Shown: positions 25,789-32,670, counted from the first letter of the stretch. The stretch: 34,164 nucleotides of DNA from Leidyana gryllorum EB-2025a (GCA_048772705.1 JBLWGC010000038.1:1-34164); one strand, 5' to 3'. The notes: generated by a model from the letters alone, not told the origin. Numbers and translations are program-made.

Positions 25789-26435
25789 CAACGCGGTGGG
25801 AGATAGCGAACCCAGAGCAAGATGAAACGCGAAGAGATGCCTGCGTATTGATCGATACGGGTGCAGATATGGCGTGCATTCAAGAGGAAATGCTACACCA
25901 ATTACGACTAAAAAGCCTGGAGGAGACTGTGACGTTGAGAGGCGTGGCGGGGGCGAACACTTACCCAACGACCAGAGTGCAAGTCATTACCCCGAAAGGG
26001 AGGTCCATGACCCTCAAAGCCGCGGTGGTGGGGGGCTTACCCTACGAATTGATCCTACCAACACAAGCCATCGAACGACTCCAGCTGTGCATAGCGGTAG
26101 GGGAGAATCAACGTATCTGCATCCTGGAAGGAGTGATGATCCCTCTCAATCTAGCGACAACCACTAATCAGTGGATGAGGAGTGATTTAAGGGAGGCATA
26201 CGTAGCAACCAAGGCTTCGTCATTCGAACCCATAAAAGAGCCGATAGACATCCCAGTGCAGCATCTCCACATATTGACGGACAGACCCACGATATTCGCA
26301 GAAACACCACCCATGCCGCCTATAAGGAAAGGGGTGGACCATCGAATTGAGTTGAAAGACCCAGCGGTCAGACCGTTTGTCCGACAACCGTACCGGATAG
26401 CGCAGCAGTTCATGGGCGAATTGCGACAGCAGATC
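25776..26435 (+). pseudogene. Fragment G protease and RT start
   Basis: A frame at -1 relative to gag encodes an aspartic protease (CVLIDTGADMACI), the linker and the start of RT (GVDHRIELKD, RPFVRQPYRIAQQF). It stops being Gypsy at GATC (26432-26435), where tRNA-array spacer resumes. Confidence 0.85.
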
Positions 26436-26523
26436 TCTGATACAGATTCGGACTTAGTAACCAATTCCATTTGTATTGATCGTGGAATCTTGGGCCTTCC
26501 TTGGGTACGGGGCGAGCTTCCTT

Positions 26524-26587
26524 GCCGCCCCAACTCCGTCAGTAGAGCGCAAGACTTTTGAAGGGAGATCCGCGGGTTTGGGCGGCG
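26524..26587 (+). pseudogene. tRNA-Lys(TTT)-like
   Basis: GCCGCCC, GTAGAGCGCAAG and loop CTTTTGA match Lys, but the anticodon 3' stem and T arm are collapsed. Confidence 0.55.
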
Positions 26588-26657
26588 CGAGCAGTCCTAG
26601 TAAAGCTTGCTGAACCGTATGTGAAGCCACTGGCCGCAAAATGCCAAGTTCTACAGC

Positions 26658-26739
26658 GGCAACTTGCCCGAGTGGTTACGGGGGTAGACTAGAAATCTAC
26701 TGGGCATGGCCCGCACTGGTTCAAATCCAGCAGTTGTCG
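26658..26739 (+). tRNA. tRNA-Ser(AGA)
   Basis: GGCAACTTGCCCGAGTGG, stem GTAGA/TCTAC around CTAGAAA (AGA), variable arm, acceptor end AGTTGTC. All stems pair with wobble. Confidence 0.82.
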
Positions 26740-26858
26740 TGTGCTGCGATCATCGGAGTAGGCGGCTGGGCTCAAAACACCAGCAGTACATGCTAAGGAT
26801 TGCAGTGGCGACGCAGAGGCATCAAGTAAGTGAATCGGTGCCATCTGTCGTCGGAGGC

Positions 26859-26932
26859 GGTCGCGTAGCTCAGTCGGTTAGAGCGTGAGCCTAATAAGCT
26901 CAAGGTCCCCGGTTCAAGCCCGGGCGTGACCA
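26859..26932 (+). tRNA. tRNA-Ile(AAT)
   Basis: GGTCGCGTAGCTCAGTCGGTTAG, loop CTAATAA in GAGC/GCTC (AAT), T arm CCCGGTTCAAGCCCGGG, acceptor end CGTGACC. Complete. Confidence 0.87.
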
Positions 26933-27029
26933 AGGGAGTGGATCTGTGATACAGAGTTGCCCTCGACCCGAAGAAGCCCCAACATTCTACGACGAATACG
27001 GATGGAATCTGTTACTAAGTTCGACAGTT

Positions 27030-27111
27030 GCCAACTTGCCGGAGTGGGGAAGGGGAGAAGATTTGATCTCTACAGGGCCTGGGCCGGGCTGGTGCAGATC
27101 CAGCAGTTGTC
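27030..27111 (+). pseudogene. tRNA-Ser-like
   Basis: Ends (CAACTTGCC, CAGCAGTTGTC) match Ser(AGA) at 26658. The D arm and the anticodon loop are rearranged. Confidence 0.55.
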
Positions 27112-27188
27112 GTGCGATGTGATCGGAGGGGTCAGACACCAACTCAAGCGTAAATCCCTGGATTGGTGGGAAAACCAACTATGTCTTC

Positions 27189-27259
27189 TGCATCTGCCGG
27201 GAATCGAACCCGGGTCGTCTCGATGGCAACGAGACATTCTACCACTAGACCACAGATGC
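27189..27259 (-). tRNA. tRNA-Gly(GCC)
   Basis: GCATCTGTGGTCTAGTGG, loop TTGCCAT (GCC), T arm CCGGGTTCGATTCCCGG, acceptor end CAGATGC. A T-run lies about 16 bp downstream on its strand. The reference copy for the variant Gly bodies. Confidence 0.9.
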
Positions 27260-27271
27260 ATAATATCTTGT

Positions 27272-27285
27272 TGAGCTAGTCGCCC
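27272..27285 (-). pseudogene. tRNA-Ala 5' end scrap
   Basis: GGGCGACTAGCTC only, the first bases of the array's Ala gene. Confidence 0.4.
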
Positions 27286-27379
27286 GCTGTGCAGACCTCA
27301 TAGCATTCCGTGGTTTTCCCCCCTCATCAGATACCTGTTTCCAGAGACACACGCCCCTTTCACAGTCCGAAAGCTCCGC

Positions 27380-27452
27380 GCAGCCATGGTCTAGTGGTTA
27401 CGACGTCTGCTTCACACGCAGAAGGTCCCGAGTTCGATCCTCGGTGGCTGTA
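27380..27452 (+). tRNA. tRNA-Val(CAC)
   Basis: GCAGCCATGGTCTAGTGG, loop TTCACAC in TCTGC/GCAGA (CAC), T arm CCGAGTTCGATCCTCGG, acceptor end TGGCTGT. Complete. Confidence 0.9.
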
Positions 27453-27505
27453 GCTCGCAACTTTATCTGAGCACCACGAAATCTGAAGCGGAAAAACGAA
27501 CTGTG

Positions 27506-27575
27506 CTCCGAGACGGGAATCGACTCTGGTCTTCCGCGTGATAGGCGGAAATTCTAACCGCTATACTATCTCGGA
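27506..27575 (-). tRNA. Asp-type tRNA with ATC anticodon
   Basis: TCCGAGATAGTATAGCGG body, stem TCCGC/GCGGA around CTATCAC, so the anticodon is ATC rather than the usual GTC. Acceptor TCCGAGA/TCTCGGA pairs. The only near-complete Asp gene here. Confidence 0.78.
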
Positions 27576-27669
27576 CGCTCTGGATACGCCGGCCTCCAAC
27601 CCTAGAAGTTCTTCCATTTTGAGATTCCACGAATAGAAAACGCGTGGGGCGGCGAGCCAACAACATTTC

Positions 27670-27749
27670 GGCAAGATGGCCGAGTGGTCCAAGGCGCTGA
27701 GCTCAGGCCGCAGTCCGAAAGGGCGTGGGTTTGAATCCCACTCTTGTCA
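27670..27749 (+). tRNA. tRNA-Leu(CAG)
   Basis: Same body as 22985 with loop CTCAGGC (CAG) and acceptor end TCTTGTC. B box GGTTTGAATCC has one change. Confidence 0.85.
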
Positions 27750-27894
27750 GGCGTTGTAGTCAGGACAACCTGCGACTTCATCCTGCGACTTCATCCCAGC
27801 ATGCCCCCACGATGCGGGCGGGGCAGCCCGCCGTGCACGTGGCACCCGGCTAACTTTTGTCGATACAACTGCCACATGATTCTCCAGCTAAGTT

Positions 27895-27965
27895 GCCTTC
27901 TTACCTTAGGGGCAGAGCGTTCGCTTCGTAAGCGAGAAGTTGCCGGTTCGATTCCGGCAGAAGGC
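27895..27965 (+). tRNA. tRNA-Thr(CGT)
   Basis: GCCTTCTTACCTTAGGGG, loop TTCGTAA in TTCGC/GCGAG (CGT), T arm GCCGGTTCGATTCCGGC, acceptor end AGAAGGC. Confidence 0.85.
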
Positions 27966-28032
27966 TTTGATGCATCGATAAGCTTATGAGGAATGGCTGT
28001 CACCACGTACAAGATTTACCAAATCGTGTTCT

Positions 28033-28103
28033 GCATCTGTGGTCTAGTGGAAGAGTCGCTCGCTGCAATGGAGATAACCCGTGTGCGATTCCTGACAGAT
28101 GCA
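28033..28103 (+). pseudogene. Gly-type tRNA, decayed
   Basis: GCATCTGTGGTCTAGTGGAAG with loop CTGCAAT (GCA at 34-36) and acceptor end CAGATGC; the anticodon and T stems are broken. Similar decay at 33842-33913. Confidence 0.6.
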
Positions 28104-28148
28104 GAATGATAGCATGATGAGTTTGTCGGCGGTTTCAATTCTGACCGC

Positions 28149-28220
28149 GGGAGTGGAGAGGATCGAACTCTCGACTTCAGGATTATGAGACCTACGCGCT
28201 ACCGACTGCGCTACACTCCC
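28149..28220 (-). tRNA. Elongator tRNA-Met(CAT)
   Basis: GGGAGTGTAGCGCAGTCGG, loop CTCATAA (CAT), T arm GAGAGTTCGATCCTCTC, acceptor end CACTCCC. A G1-C72 pair and a normal T loop separate it from the initiator. Confidence 0.87.
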
Positions 28221-28296
28221 CCTCCGACTTTCTCCGAGGAATCACGTGAACCCAGAACCATGCTGCCAGGCAGGTTGGGTCAAGATACAACCAAGC

Positions 28297-28368
28297 GGGC
28301 TGTTCTGGGAATGGAACCTAGGACTTCTTCCACCCGACGGAAGTATCATACCACTAGACCAAAAAGCC
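28297..28368 (-). tRNA. tRNA-Pro(CGG)-like
   Basis: GGCTTTTTGGTCTAGTGG, loop GTCGGGT between CTTCC and GGAAG (CGG), acceptor end AACAGCC. Some T-stem changes. Confidence 0.65.
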
Positions 28369-28456
28369 GCCTGTCATTCGTGCAACCCGCTGAAGACAGT
28401 TTAAAAAGTGGTCATCCTATGTTGAGAACCAACAAATGCGATGGGGTCCGCACAAC

Positions 28457-28529
28457 GGGCGACTAGCTCAAATGGTAGAGCGCTCGCTTAGCATGCGAGA
28501 GGTACTGGGATCGATGCCCAGGTCGTCCA
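28457..28529 (+). tRNA. tRNA-Ala(AGC)
   Basis: GGGCGACTAGCTCAAATGG, loop TTAGCAT (AGC), acceptor end GTCGTCC. With its upstream spacer it is a copy of 24841-24994, there cut by fragment G. Confidence 0.88.
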
Positions 28530-28648
28530 AAGTACGTACGGCTGCACGTGGCCGGATTCAAACCCATCGTTGTCATCTTTGAAGGGTCGCGAACCACAAG
28601 TGCCATTGGGAGAACACCGCAGTCAATGTCTAGGGTGCCTCTGAAGCC

Positions 28649-28720
28649 GGTTTTGCTAGGTTCCGGACCTGCGAGCCTGTCATCAAAAGCCACACGCTCT
28701 GCCGACTGAGCTACAAGACG
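28649..28720 (-). pseudogene. Asn-type tRNA with TTT anticodon
   Basis: GTCTTGTAGCTCAGTCGGCAGAG as in Asn, but loop CTTTTGA gives TTT, and the 3' acceptor no longer pairs. Confidence 0.55.
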
Positions 28721-28812
28721 CCTTACAATGTTGCAGAGCTTAGTAGAGGGACCCCCTTTGTTGTAGGTTGACCCGACGGACCACGTCTTGTTAACCTCAA
28801 CTGGGGAACTTG

Positions 28813-28885
28813 TCCACTGTAGTCTAAGTGGCTAGGATATGCGGCTCTCACCCGCATGATCCGGGTTCAAGTCCCGGTAGTGGAA
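28813..28885 (+). tRNA. tRNA-Glu(CTC)
   Basis: TCCACTGTAGTCTAAGTGG, loop CTCTCAC in TGCGG/CCGCA (CTC), B box GGTTCAAGTCC, acceptor end TAGTGGA. Confidence 0.88.
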
Positions 28886-28953
28886 GCTACTCGAGCGAAG
28901 CGCTCCAGTAATCCCCGTCAACAGTGACTGATTCCTGATCTTCGGCCTGCATT

Positions 28954-29022
28954 GCCTTCTTAGCTTAGGGGAGCATTCGCTTAGTAAGCGAAAGGTCGCC
29001 GATTCGTTTCCTTCTCGAGGGA
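28954..29022 (+). pseudogene. tRNA-Thr(AGT), truncated
   Basis: Matches Thr(AGT) through the anticodon stem (TTCGC TTAGTAA GCGAA), with a shortened D loop and a lost T arm and acceptor. Confidence 0.65.
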
Positions 29023-29044
29023 AGGTGTAACCAGTTACACTCTC

Positions 29045-29126
29045 GGCAAGGTGGCCGAGCGGTTAAGGCGGTGGCCTGCTAAGCCGTTGGGTTTCACCCC
29101 CGTGAGTTCGAATTTCACCCTTGTCG
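29045..29126 (+). tRNA. tRNA-Ser(GCT)
   Basis: GGCAAGGTGGCCGAGCGG, stem GTGGC/GCCGT around CTGCTAA (GCT), long variable arm, B box AGTTCGAATTT, acceptor end CCTTGTC. Confidence 0.85.
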
Positions 29127-29239
29127 GTAGCATTCGGGGAGAGCGCAACTGCTTCAATGATTGAAATGAGGTTTCCGCCCGACTCGAACTCGCTTTACGC
29201 TGGACGCTGTACCAAGTCAATTGTACTGTCTGATGCACC

Positions 29240-29311
29240 GGCTGTTTGGTCTAGTGGTATGATTCTTCCTTCGGGCGGAAGAAGTCCTGAGTTCGATTCC
29301 CAGAACAGCCC
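29240..29311 (+). tRNA. tRNA-Pro(CGG)
   Basis: GGCTGTTTGGTCTAGTGG, loop TTCGGGC in CTTCC/GGAAG (CGG), B box GTTCGATTCC, acceptor end AACAGCC. Complete. Confidence 0.9.
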
Positions 29312-29412
29312 GTCTGATAGTTGTTGACGCAACACGGCACTCGACCCATCCCGAACAGCTAAGACAGGATCTGAGTTGTTGACTCAACAGGCTGCAACCC
29401 GGCCATTCGCCC

Positions 29413-29485
29413 AGACGCTATTGGGACTCGAACCCAGAATCCCCGGTTCCTATGACCGAGGCCATATCCGTTAAGCCATAGCGCC
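29413..29485 (-). tRNA. Arg-type tRNA with TAG at the anticodon position
   Basis: Acceptor GGCGCTA/TAGCGTC and T arm CTGGGTTCGAGTCCCAA are intact. The body resembles 19917 and 31952, but the seven-base loop is CATAGGA, with A at 33 and TAG at 34-36. Identity uncertain. Confidence 0.5.
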
Positions 29486-29605
29486 GACTAACGGAGCCGT
29501 CAAATGGAAGTGTGTAGCGATCAAGACGACATGGGCAGCTACGCCCGATCGTGGGTTCGGACAAACTTCACCTACATCTCCCATTCGAGACATCGGGGAC
29601 ATACT

Positions 29606-29676
29606 ATCGAAGCCAGGATTCGGGCCTGGGTATGCACGGCCACAACTTGCTGTTGTAACCACTAGACGACCCGGAC
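29606..29676 (-). pseudogene. tRNA-His(GTG)-like
   Basis: GTCCGGGTCGTCTAGTGG and loop TTGTGGC match His. The 3' acceptor and part of the T arm are diverged. Confidence 0.6.
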
Positions 29677-29752
29677 AATCTTCAAGTGAGGCTGGTGGGT
29701 ACCAAAGCCACTTTAGATGTCAGGCTATCGAGTTTTGTGTCTTTGGTTGCCT

Positions 29753-29825
29753 GAGGCCCTAGCTCAGTCGGTAGAGCGCAAGACTCTTAATCTTGCAGTC
29801 GCGGGTTCGAGCCCCGCGGGCGGTG
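29753..29825 (+). tRNA. tRNA-Lys(CTT)
   Basis: TAGCTCAGTCGGTAGAGC, loop CTCTTAA in CAAGA/TCTTG (CTT), T arm GCGGGTTCGAGCCCCGC. The 5' acceptor GAGGCCC mispairs at two positions. A T5 run follows within about 10 bp. Confidence 0.78.
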
Positions 29826-29882
29826 TGGATCTTTTTCCCTGGAAGTAAGGAACTGTTGCCTACAAGCACATTCAGCAATATT

Positions 29883-29954
29883 TCCACTGCCGGGACTTGA
29901 ACCCGGGTCATGCGGGTGAGAGCCGCATATCCTAGCCACTTAGACTACAGTGGA
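29883..29954 (-). tRNA. tRNA-Glu(CTC)
   Basis: Inverted copy of 28813 type: TCCACTGTAGTCTAAGTGG, loop CTCTCAC, T arm CCGGGTTCAAGTCCCGG. Complete. Confidence 0.88.
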
Positions 29955-30070
29955 CAACTCCCTCAGCTGCAGCTTTAGCCGAGAGCCGTACCCTCTTGAC
30001 AAGACGTGGTTGCAGAATCTTGCGGTAGAAAAAGGAGGATCTCTATACTAACCTCTGAACTATTGTAGCT

Positions 30071-30144
30071 GGGTCTTGTAGCTCAGTCGGCAGAGCGTGT
30101 GGCTGTTAACCACAAAGTCGCAGGTTCGAAACCTGCCAGGACCG
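30071..30144 (+). tRNA. tRNA-Asn(GTT)
   Basis: GGTCTTGTAGCTCAGTCGG, stem TGTGG/CCACA around CTGTTAA (GTT), T arm GCAGGTTCGAAACCTGC, acceptor end CAGGACC. The best Asn copy here. Confidence 0.88.
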
Positions 30145-30261
30145 CTTTCAGAGGCACCCTAAACATTGACTGCGCTGCTCTCGCAATGGCACTTGTGGTC
30201 TGCGACCCTTCAAAGATGTAAGGTTGGGTTTGGCTCCCGGCCCGTGCTGCCGTACGTACTT

Positions 30262-30334
30262 TGGACGACCTGGGCATTGATCCCAGTACCTCTCGCATGC
30301 TAAGCGAGCGCTCTACTATTTGAGCTAGTCCCCC
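30262..30334 (-). tRNA. tRNA-Ala(AGC)
   Basis: Loop TTAGCAT in CTCGC/GCGAG (AGC) with acceptor end GTCGTCC. The 5' acceptor reads GGGGGAC with one mismatch. Confidence 0.8.
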
Positions 30335-30422
30335 GCTGTGCAGACCCCATCGCATTGAGTGGTACTTCACGTAGTATGACCACTCTCTCGAGTGTACCTA
30401 GCGGGTTGCACGACCGACAGGC

Positions 30423-30494
30423 GGCTGTTTGGTCTAGTGGTATGATCCTTCCTTAGGGTGGAAGGAGTCCTGGGTTCGATTCCCAGAACAGCCC
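30423..30494 (+). tRNA. tRNA-Pro(AGG)
   Basis: GGCTGTTTGGTCTAGTGG, loop TTAGGGT in CTTCC/GGAAG (AGG), T arm CTGGGTTCGATTCCCAG, acceptor end AACAGCC. Complete. Confidence 0.92.
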
Positions 30495-30575
30495 CGTTGG
30501 TTGCCGGTTGACCCGACGCTCTATCTCATCTCAAGATGGTACGGCTCTCGTCCAAAGCTGCAGCTGAGGAAGTTG

Positions 30576-30645
30576 TCCACTGTAGTCTAGGTGGCCAGAT
30601 ATGCGGCTCTCACCCGTACATCCGGGTTCAAGTCGCGGCGGTGCA
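30576..30645 (+). pseudogene. tRNA-Glu(CTC)-like
   Basis: Glu body with loop CTCTCAC but a shortened D arm and a changed 3' acceptor (GGTGCA). Confidence 0.65.
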
Positions 30646-30699
30646 GGTCTTGCTAAGTGTGCTTGCAGGGAACATTCCATTCTTACTCGCAGGGATATT

Positions 30700-30761
30700 G
30701 AGCCGCACCACGCGCCGGGCTCGAAGCCGCGCCGCAAAAATAAGAGTCTTGCGCTTTAGGA
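30700..30761 (-). pseudogene. tRNA-Lys(CTT)-like fragment
   Basis: GCGCAAGACTCTTAT and GGCTTCGAGCCC resemble Lys(CTT). The 5' end is replaced by the Leu upstream spacer. Confidence 0.5.
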
Positions 30762-30799
30762 CTGACTTCACGAACAGAAAACGGGTAAAGTGGCGAGCC

Positions 30800-30878
30800 G
30801 ACAAGATGGCCGAGTGGTCTAAGGCGCTGTGTTAAGGCCGCAGTCCGAAAGGGCGTGGGTTCGAATCCCACTCTGGTC
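30800..30878 (+). tRNA. tRNA-Leu(AAG)
   Basis: GACAAGATGGCCGAGTGG, stem CTGTG/CGCAG around TTAAGGC (AAG), T arm GTGGGTTCGAATCCCAC, acceptor end TCTGGTC (one mismatch). A paralogue of the Leu(CAG) genes. Confidence 0.85.
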
Positions 30879-30939
30879 AGCCGTTGTATCGGTACTCGGT
30901 CAGCCACTGGATGCAATAGGTCTTCCATGTTGTGCCGAT

Positions 30940-31012
30940 GGGCGGCTAGCTCAGATGGTAGGGCGCTCGCTTTGCGTGCGAGAGGCACTGGGATCGATAC
31001 CCAGGTCGTCCA
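30940..31012 (+). tRNA. tRNA-Ala(TGC)
   Basis: GGGCGGCTAGCTCAGATGG, loop TTTGCGT in CTCGC/GCGAG (TGC), acceptor end GTCGTCC. Same position after Leu as 23123. Confidence 0.85.
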
Positions 31013-31080
31013 AACTCAGTAGGGCGGCACCTGTCGTAGTTAAATACAGAGTTGCGACCTCTAAGAGACAGTCGGGTGCC

Positions 31081-31125
31081 GCAGCTCCCGGTACTGCCAG
31101 GCTTCGAAACTGCGACTTTGTGGTG
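31081..31125 (-). pseudogene. tRNA-Asn 3' half
   Basis: CACCACAAAGTCGCAGTTTCGAAG matches the 3' half of the Asn-like copy at 23274. The 5' half is missing. The U6 block starts shortly after. Confidence 0.5.
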
Positions 31126-31184
31126 ATAGAGAGCAACGTCCCAAAAAGCCGCCCAAGTCATTCAATAAATTGATGTCAATTCTT

Positions 31185-31191
31185 CATATTA
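31185..31191 (+). promoter_or_regulatory. TATA-like element upstream of U6
   Basis: CATATTA ends about 19 bp before the predicted U6 5' end, near the position of the pol III TATA box in U6 promoters (about -25). I cannot identify a proximal element. Confidence 0.35.
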
Positions 31192-31209
31192 CCCCAGTCG
31201 TCTGTTAAT

Positions 31210-31316
31210 GCCCCCCTCCGGGGGGGCTCACTATAAGTGGAATGATACAGAGAAGATTAGCATGGCCCCTGCGCAAGGATGACCAATCTGGATCGAGAAG
31301 TCCACTCAATTTTTTG
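31210..31316 (+). ncRNA. U6: U6 spliceosomal snRNA
   Basis: The catalytic snRNA of the major spliceosome. A GC-rich 5' stem-loop (CCCCCCTCCGGGGGG) comes first, then ATACAGAGA (the 5' splice-site box), AGATTAGC with the AGC triad, and GGCCCCTGCGCAAGGATGA forming the internal stem-loop. The flanking bases AGTGGA pair with TCCACT, replacing the pairing seen in other U6 RNAs, and a T6 run (pol III terminator) follows. The length of about 107 nt equals typical U6. The 3' part after GATGA diverges from animal and plant U6 but keeps its pairing, so it looks like a gene rather than a pseudogene. Confidence 0.88.
31311..31316 (+). terminator. Pol III T-run after U6
   Basis: TTTTTT closes the U6 gene. 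Such runs are scarce downstream of the tRNA genes in this array. Confidence 0.7.
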
Positions 31317-31490
31317 TCTTCCTCACATCGCGTCATACCCGTAATGTGGCGGGCTGCATCCAGACGACCCGGCTTGGTCTACCAGGAGGTGCAAGGGGGG
31401 CGAAAAACTAAAGCTTTGGGCCGGAATCTATGATGGAACAGTTTGGCTGGAGCTGAGAGGCGTTGCATATTGAGTCAATCCGCAACAAGG

Positions 31491-31558
31491 AGCTGGGAAT
31501 CCAACCCACGACTCCTTCCACCCCGAGGAAGGATCACACCATTAAAGACTAAACTGCG
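31491..31558 (-). pseudogene. tRNA-Pro(GGG)-like
   Basis: CTTCC/GGAAG stem around TCGGGGT (GGG) with C at 33; the acceptor and D arm are decayed. Confidence 0.5.
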
Positions 31559-31611
31559 GACTGGTCGGTGGTGCAGTTCGTTGGGTAAAGTCGAGAGACT
31601 GACTTGGACGT

Positions 31612-31690
31612 GCTGCAGTAGATCAGTTGGTACAGCCCTTGACTGTAGTGCTGACATCACATTGTCGCCGGTTCGACTTCGTCCCACCGA
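31612..31690 (+). pseudogene. tRNA-Tyr(GTA)-like
   Basis: AGATCAGTTGGTACAGC, CTTGACTGTAG (GTA at the anticodon position) and the B box CCGGTTCGACTTC resemble Tyr. The acceptor strands do not pair and the anticodon 3' stem is unclear; a short intron cannot be excluded. Confidence 0.4.
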
Positions 31691-31791
31691 AAGTTGAAGT
31701 GTGTTCGGATCACCATGCACTTCATCTGACGCTCCTGTTGCATCCCATCCCGATTGATGCGTCACAACCTTTATAGCCTCATATGAAGACT

Positions 31792-31863
31792 GTGCGAGTC
31801 GTCCTATGGTTTACGAGAGTAAGTTGTGGCCGTGCAAACCCAGGCTCGATTCCTGGCTCGGAC
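31792..31863 (+). pseudogene. tRNA-His(GTG)-like
   Basis: Loop TTGTGGC, T arm and acceptor end CTCGGAC match His. D-arm and anticodon-stem changes suggest decay. First gene of a duplicate of the 19754-20208 unit. Confidence 0.65.
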
Positions 31864-31951
31864 AGCATAGTTCCGGTGTCTCGGATGGAAACTCTTGCCG
31901 AGTCGACAACGCTTGATCGCAACACACTCTCATTTGAGGCCCCCGTTGATC

Positions 31952-32023
31952 GGCGGTGTGGCTCAATGGATGTGGCATCGGTCCACGGAACTGGGGATTG
32001 TGTGCTCGAGTGCCATTAGCGTC
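31952..32023 (+). tRNA. tRNA-Arg(ACG)-like
   Basis: GGCGGTGTGGCTCAATGG, loop CCACGGA (ACG at 34-36, C at 33), acceptor end TAGCGTC. Paralogue of 19917. Confidence 0.55.
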
Positions 32024-32055
32024 TGTCTCAGTTGTCTGGACTTCAAGCGGGATTG

Positions 32056-32085
32056 TACGAGTGAGAGCCGCATATCTTAGCCGAC
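32056..32085 (-). pseudogene. tRNA-Glu(CTC) fragment
   Basis: Same fragment as 20070-20100 within the duplicated unit. Confidence 0.55.
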
Positions 32086-32122
32086 CTTGGAGAGACGTGA
32101 TGTGAGTCAACAACTGTCAGAC

Positions 32123-32194
32123 GGGCTGTTCTGGGAATCGAACCCAGGACTCCTTCCACTCTAAGGAAGGACCATACTACTAGACCAAACAGCC
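32123..32194 (-). tRNA. Pro-type tRNA with AGA anticodon
   Basis: GGCTGTTTGGTCTAGTAG, stem CTTCC/GGAAG around TTAGAGT, T arm CTGGGTTCGATTCCCAG, acceptor end AACAGCC. All stems pair, but AGA (Ser) replaces AGG (Pro) by one base at position 36. Confidence 0.75.
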
Positions 32195-32258
32195 GCCTCT
32201 CGGTCGTGCAAACCGCTGAGGACACTTGAGAAAGTGACACCAAATGTCACACCGTCTC

Positions 32259-32331
32259 TGCCTCGGCCGTGGATCGAACACGGGACTTCCAGATCTTCAG
32301 TCTGGCGCTCTCCCAACCGAGCTACCGAGGC
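32259..32331 (-). tRNA. tRNA-Phe(GAA)
   Basis: Near-identical to 24232-24304 with loop CTGAAGA (GAA) and acceptor GCCTCGG/CCGAGGC. Confidence 0.9.
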
Positions 32332-32417
32332 GGTAGGTAGCTACGGAAGGCGATGAAAATAAGCACTTACCGCGGCCGTATGTGGGGCCACTCCTCGCCG
32401 CATGGCGAAATCGACAG

Positions 32418-32447
32418 TAGCCAACTTGCCCGAGTGGGGAAGGGGGG
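32418..32447 (+). pseudogene. tRNA-Ser 5' fragment
   Basis: CAACTTGCCCGAGTGG matches the 5' end of Ser(AGA). It is then joined to an inverted piece of the same gene family (about 32460-32525). Confidence 0.45.
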
Positions 32448-32599
32448 TAGATTGGAATTCATGCGTAAGTTGGTGTCTGACCCCTCCAATCACATCGCAC
32501 GACAACTGCTGGATCTGCACCAGCGCGCCCAGTTGAATTCTGTGGTGGAAATGATGCTATTCCCAGCATCAAACCCTCATATGGATCGAGACAGGGAGT

Positions 32600-32670
32600 G
32601 CCTTTTCAGCTTAGGGGCAGAGCATTCGCTTAGTAAGCGATGGGTCGCCGGTTCGATTTCGGCAGAAGGC
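32600..32670 (+). tRNA. tRNA-Thr(AGT)
   Basis: GCCTTTTCAGCTTAGGGG, loop TTAGTAA in TTCGC/GCGAT (AGT), B box GGTTCGATTTC, acceptor end AGAAGGC. Confidence 0.82.

Larger units (their letters stand above)
24991..26435 (+). mobile_element. Fragment G: internal Gypsy piece (gag, protease, start of RT)
   Basis: Starts inside the gag capsid region (PFSGKEFGKARDWLDGC), carries a CCHC knuckle (CYNCGSQDHMAWKC), a GGATTTT heptamer at 25710-25716, a protease with IDTGAD and the first part of RT (VRPFVRQPYRIAQ). It has no LTRs, PBS or target duplication. Both ends lie on GATC. Closest to F in this window. Broken: a fragment only. Confidence 0.88.

Noticed and set aside
24991-26435. Fragment G as a normal retroelement insertion into a tRNA gene
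   Set aside because: It has no LTRs, no PBS and no target duplication, and both ends fall on GATC, so ordinary integration does not explain it.
29413-29485. Amber-like or Leu tRNA based on TAG at 34-36
   Set aside because: The body follows the Arg-like copies and position 33 is A, so the apparent TAG is more likely a drifted loop than a decoding change.
31612-31690. Functional Tyr tRNA with a short intron
   Set aside because: GTA is at the right place, but the acceptor strands do not pair and no clean intron boundary restores the anticodon stem.
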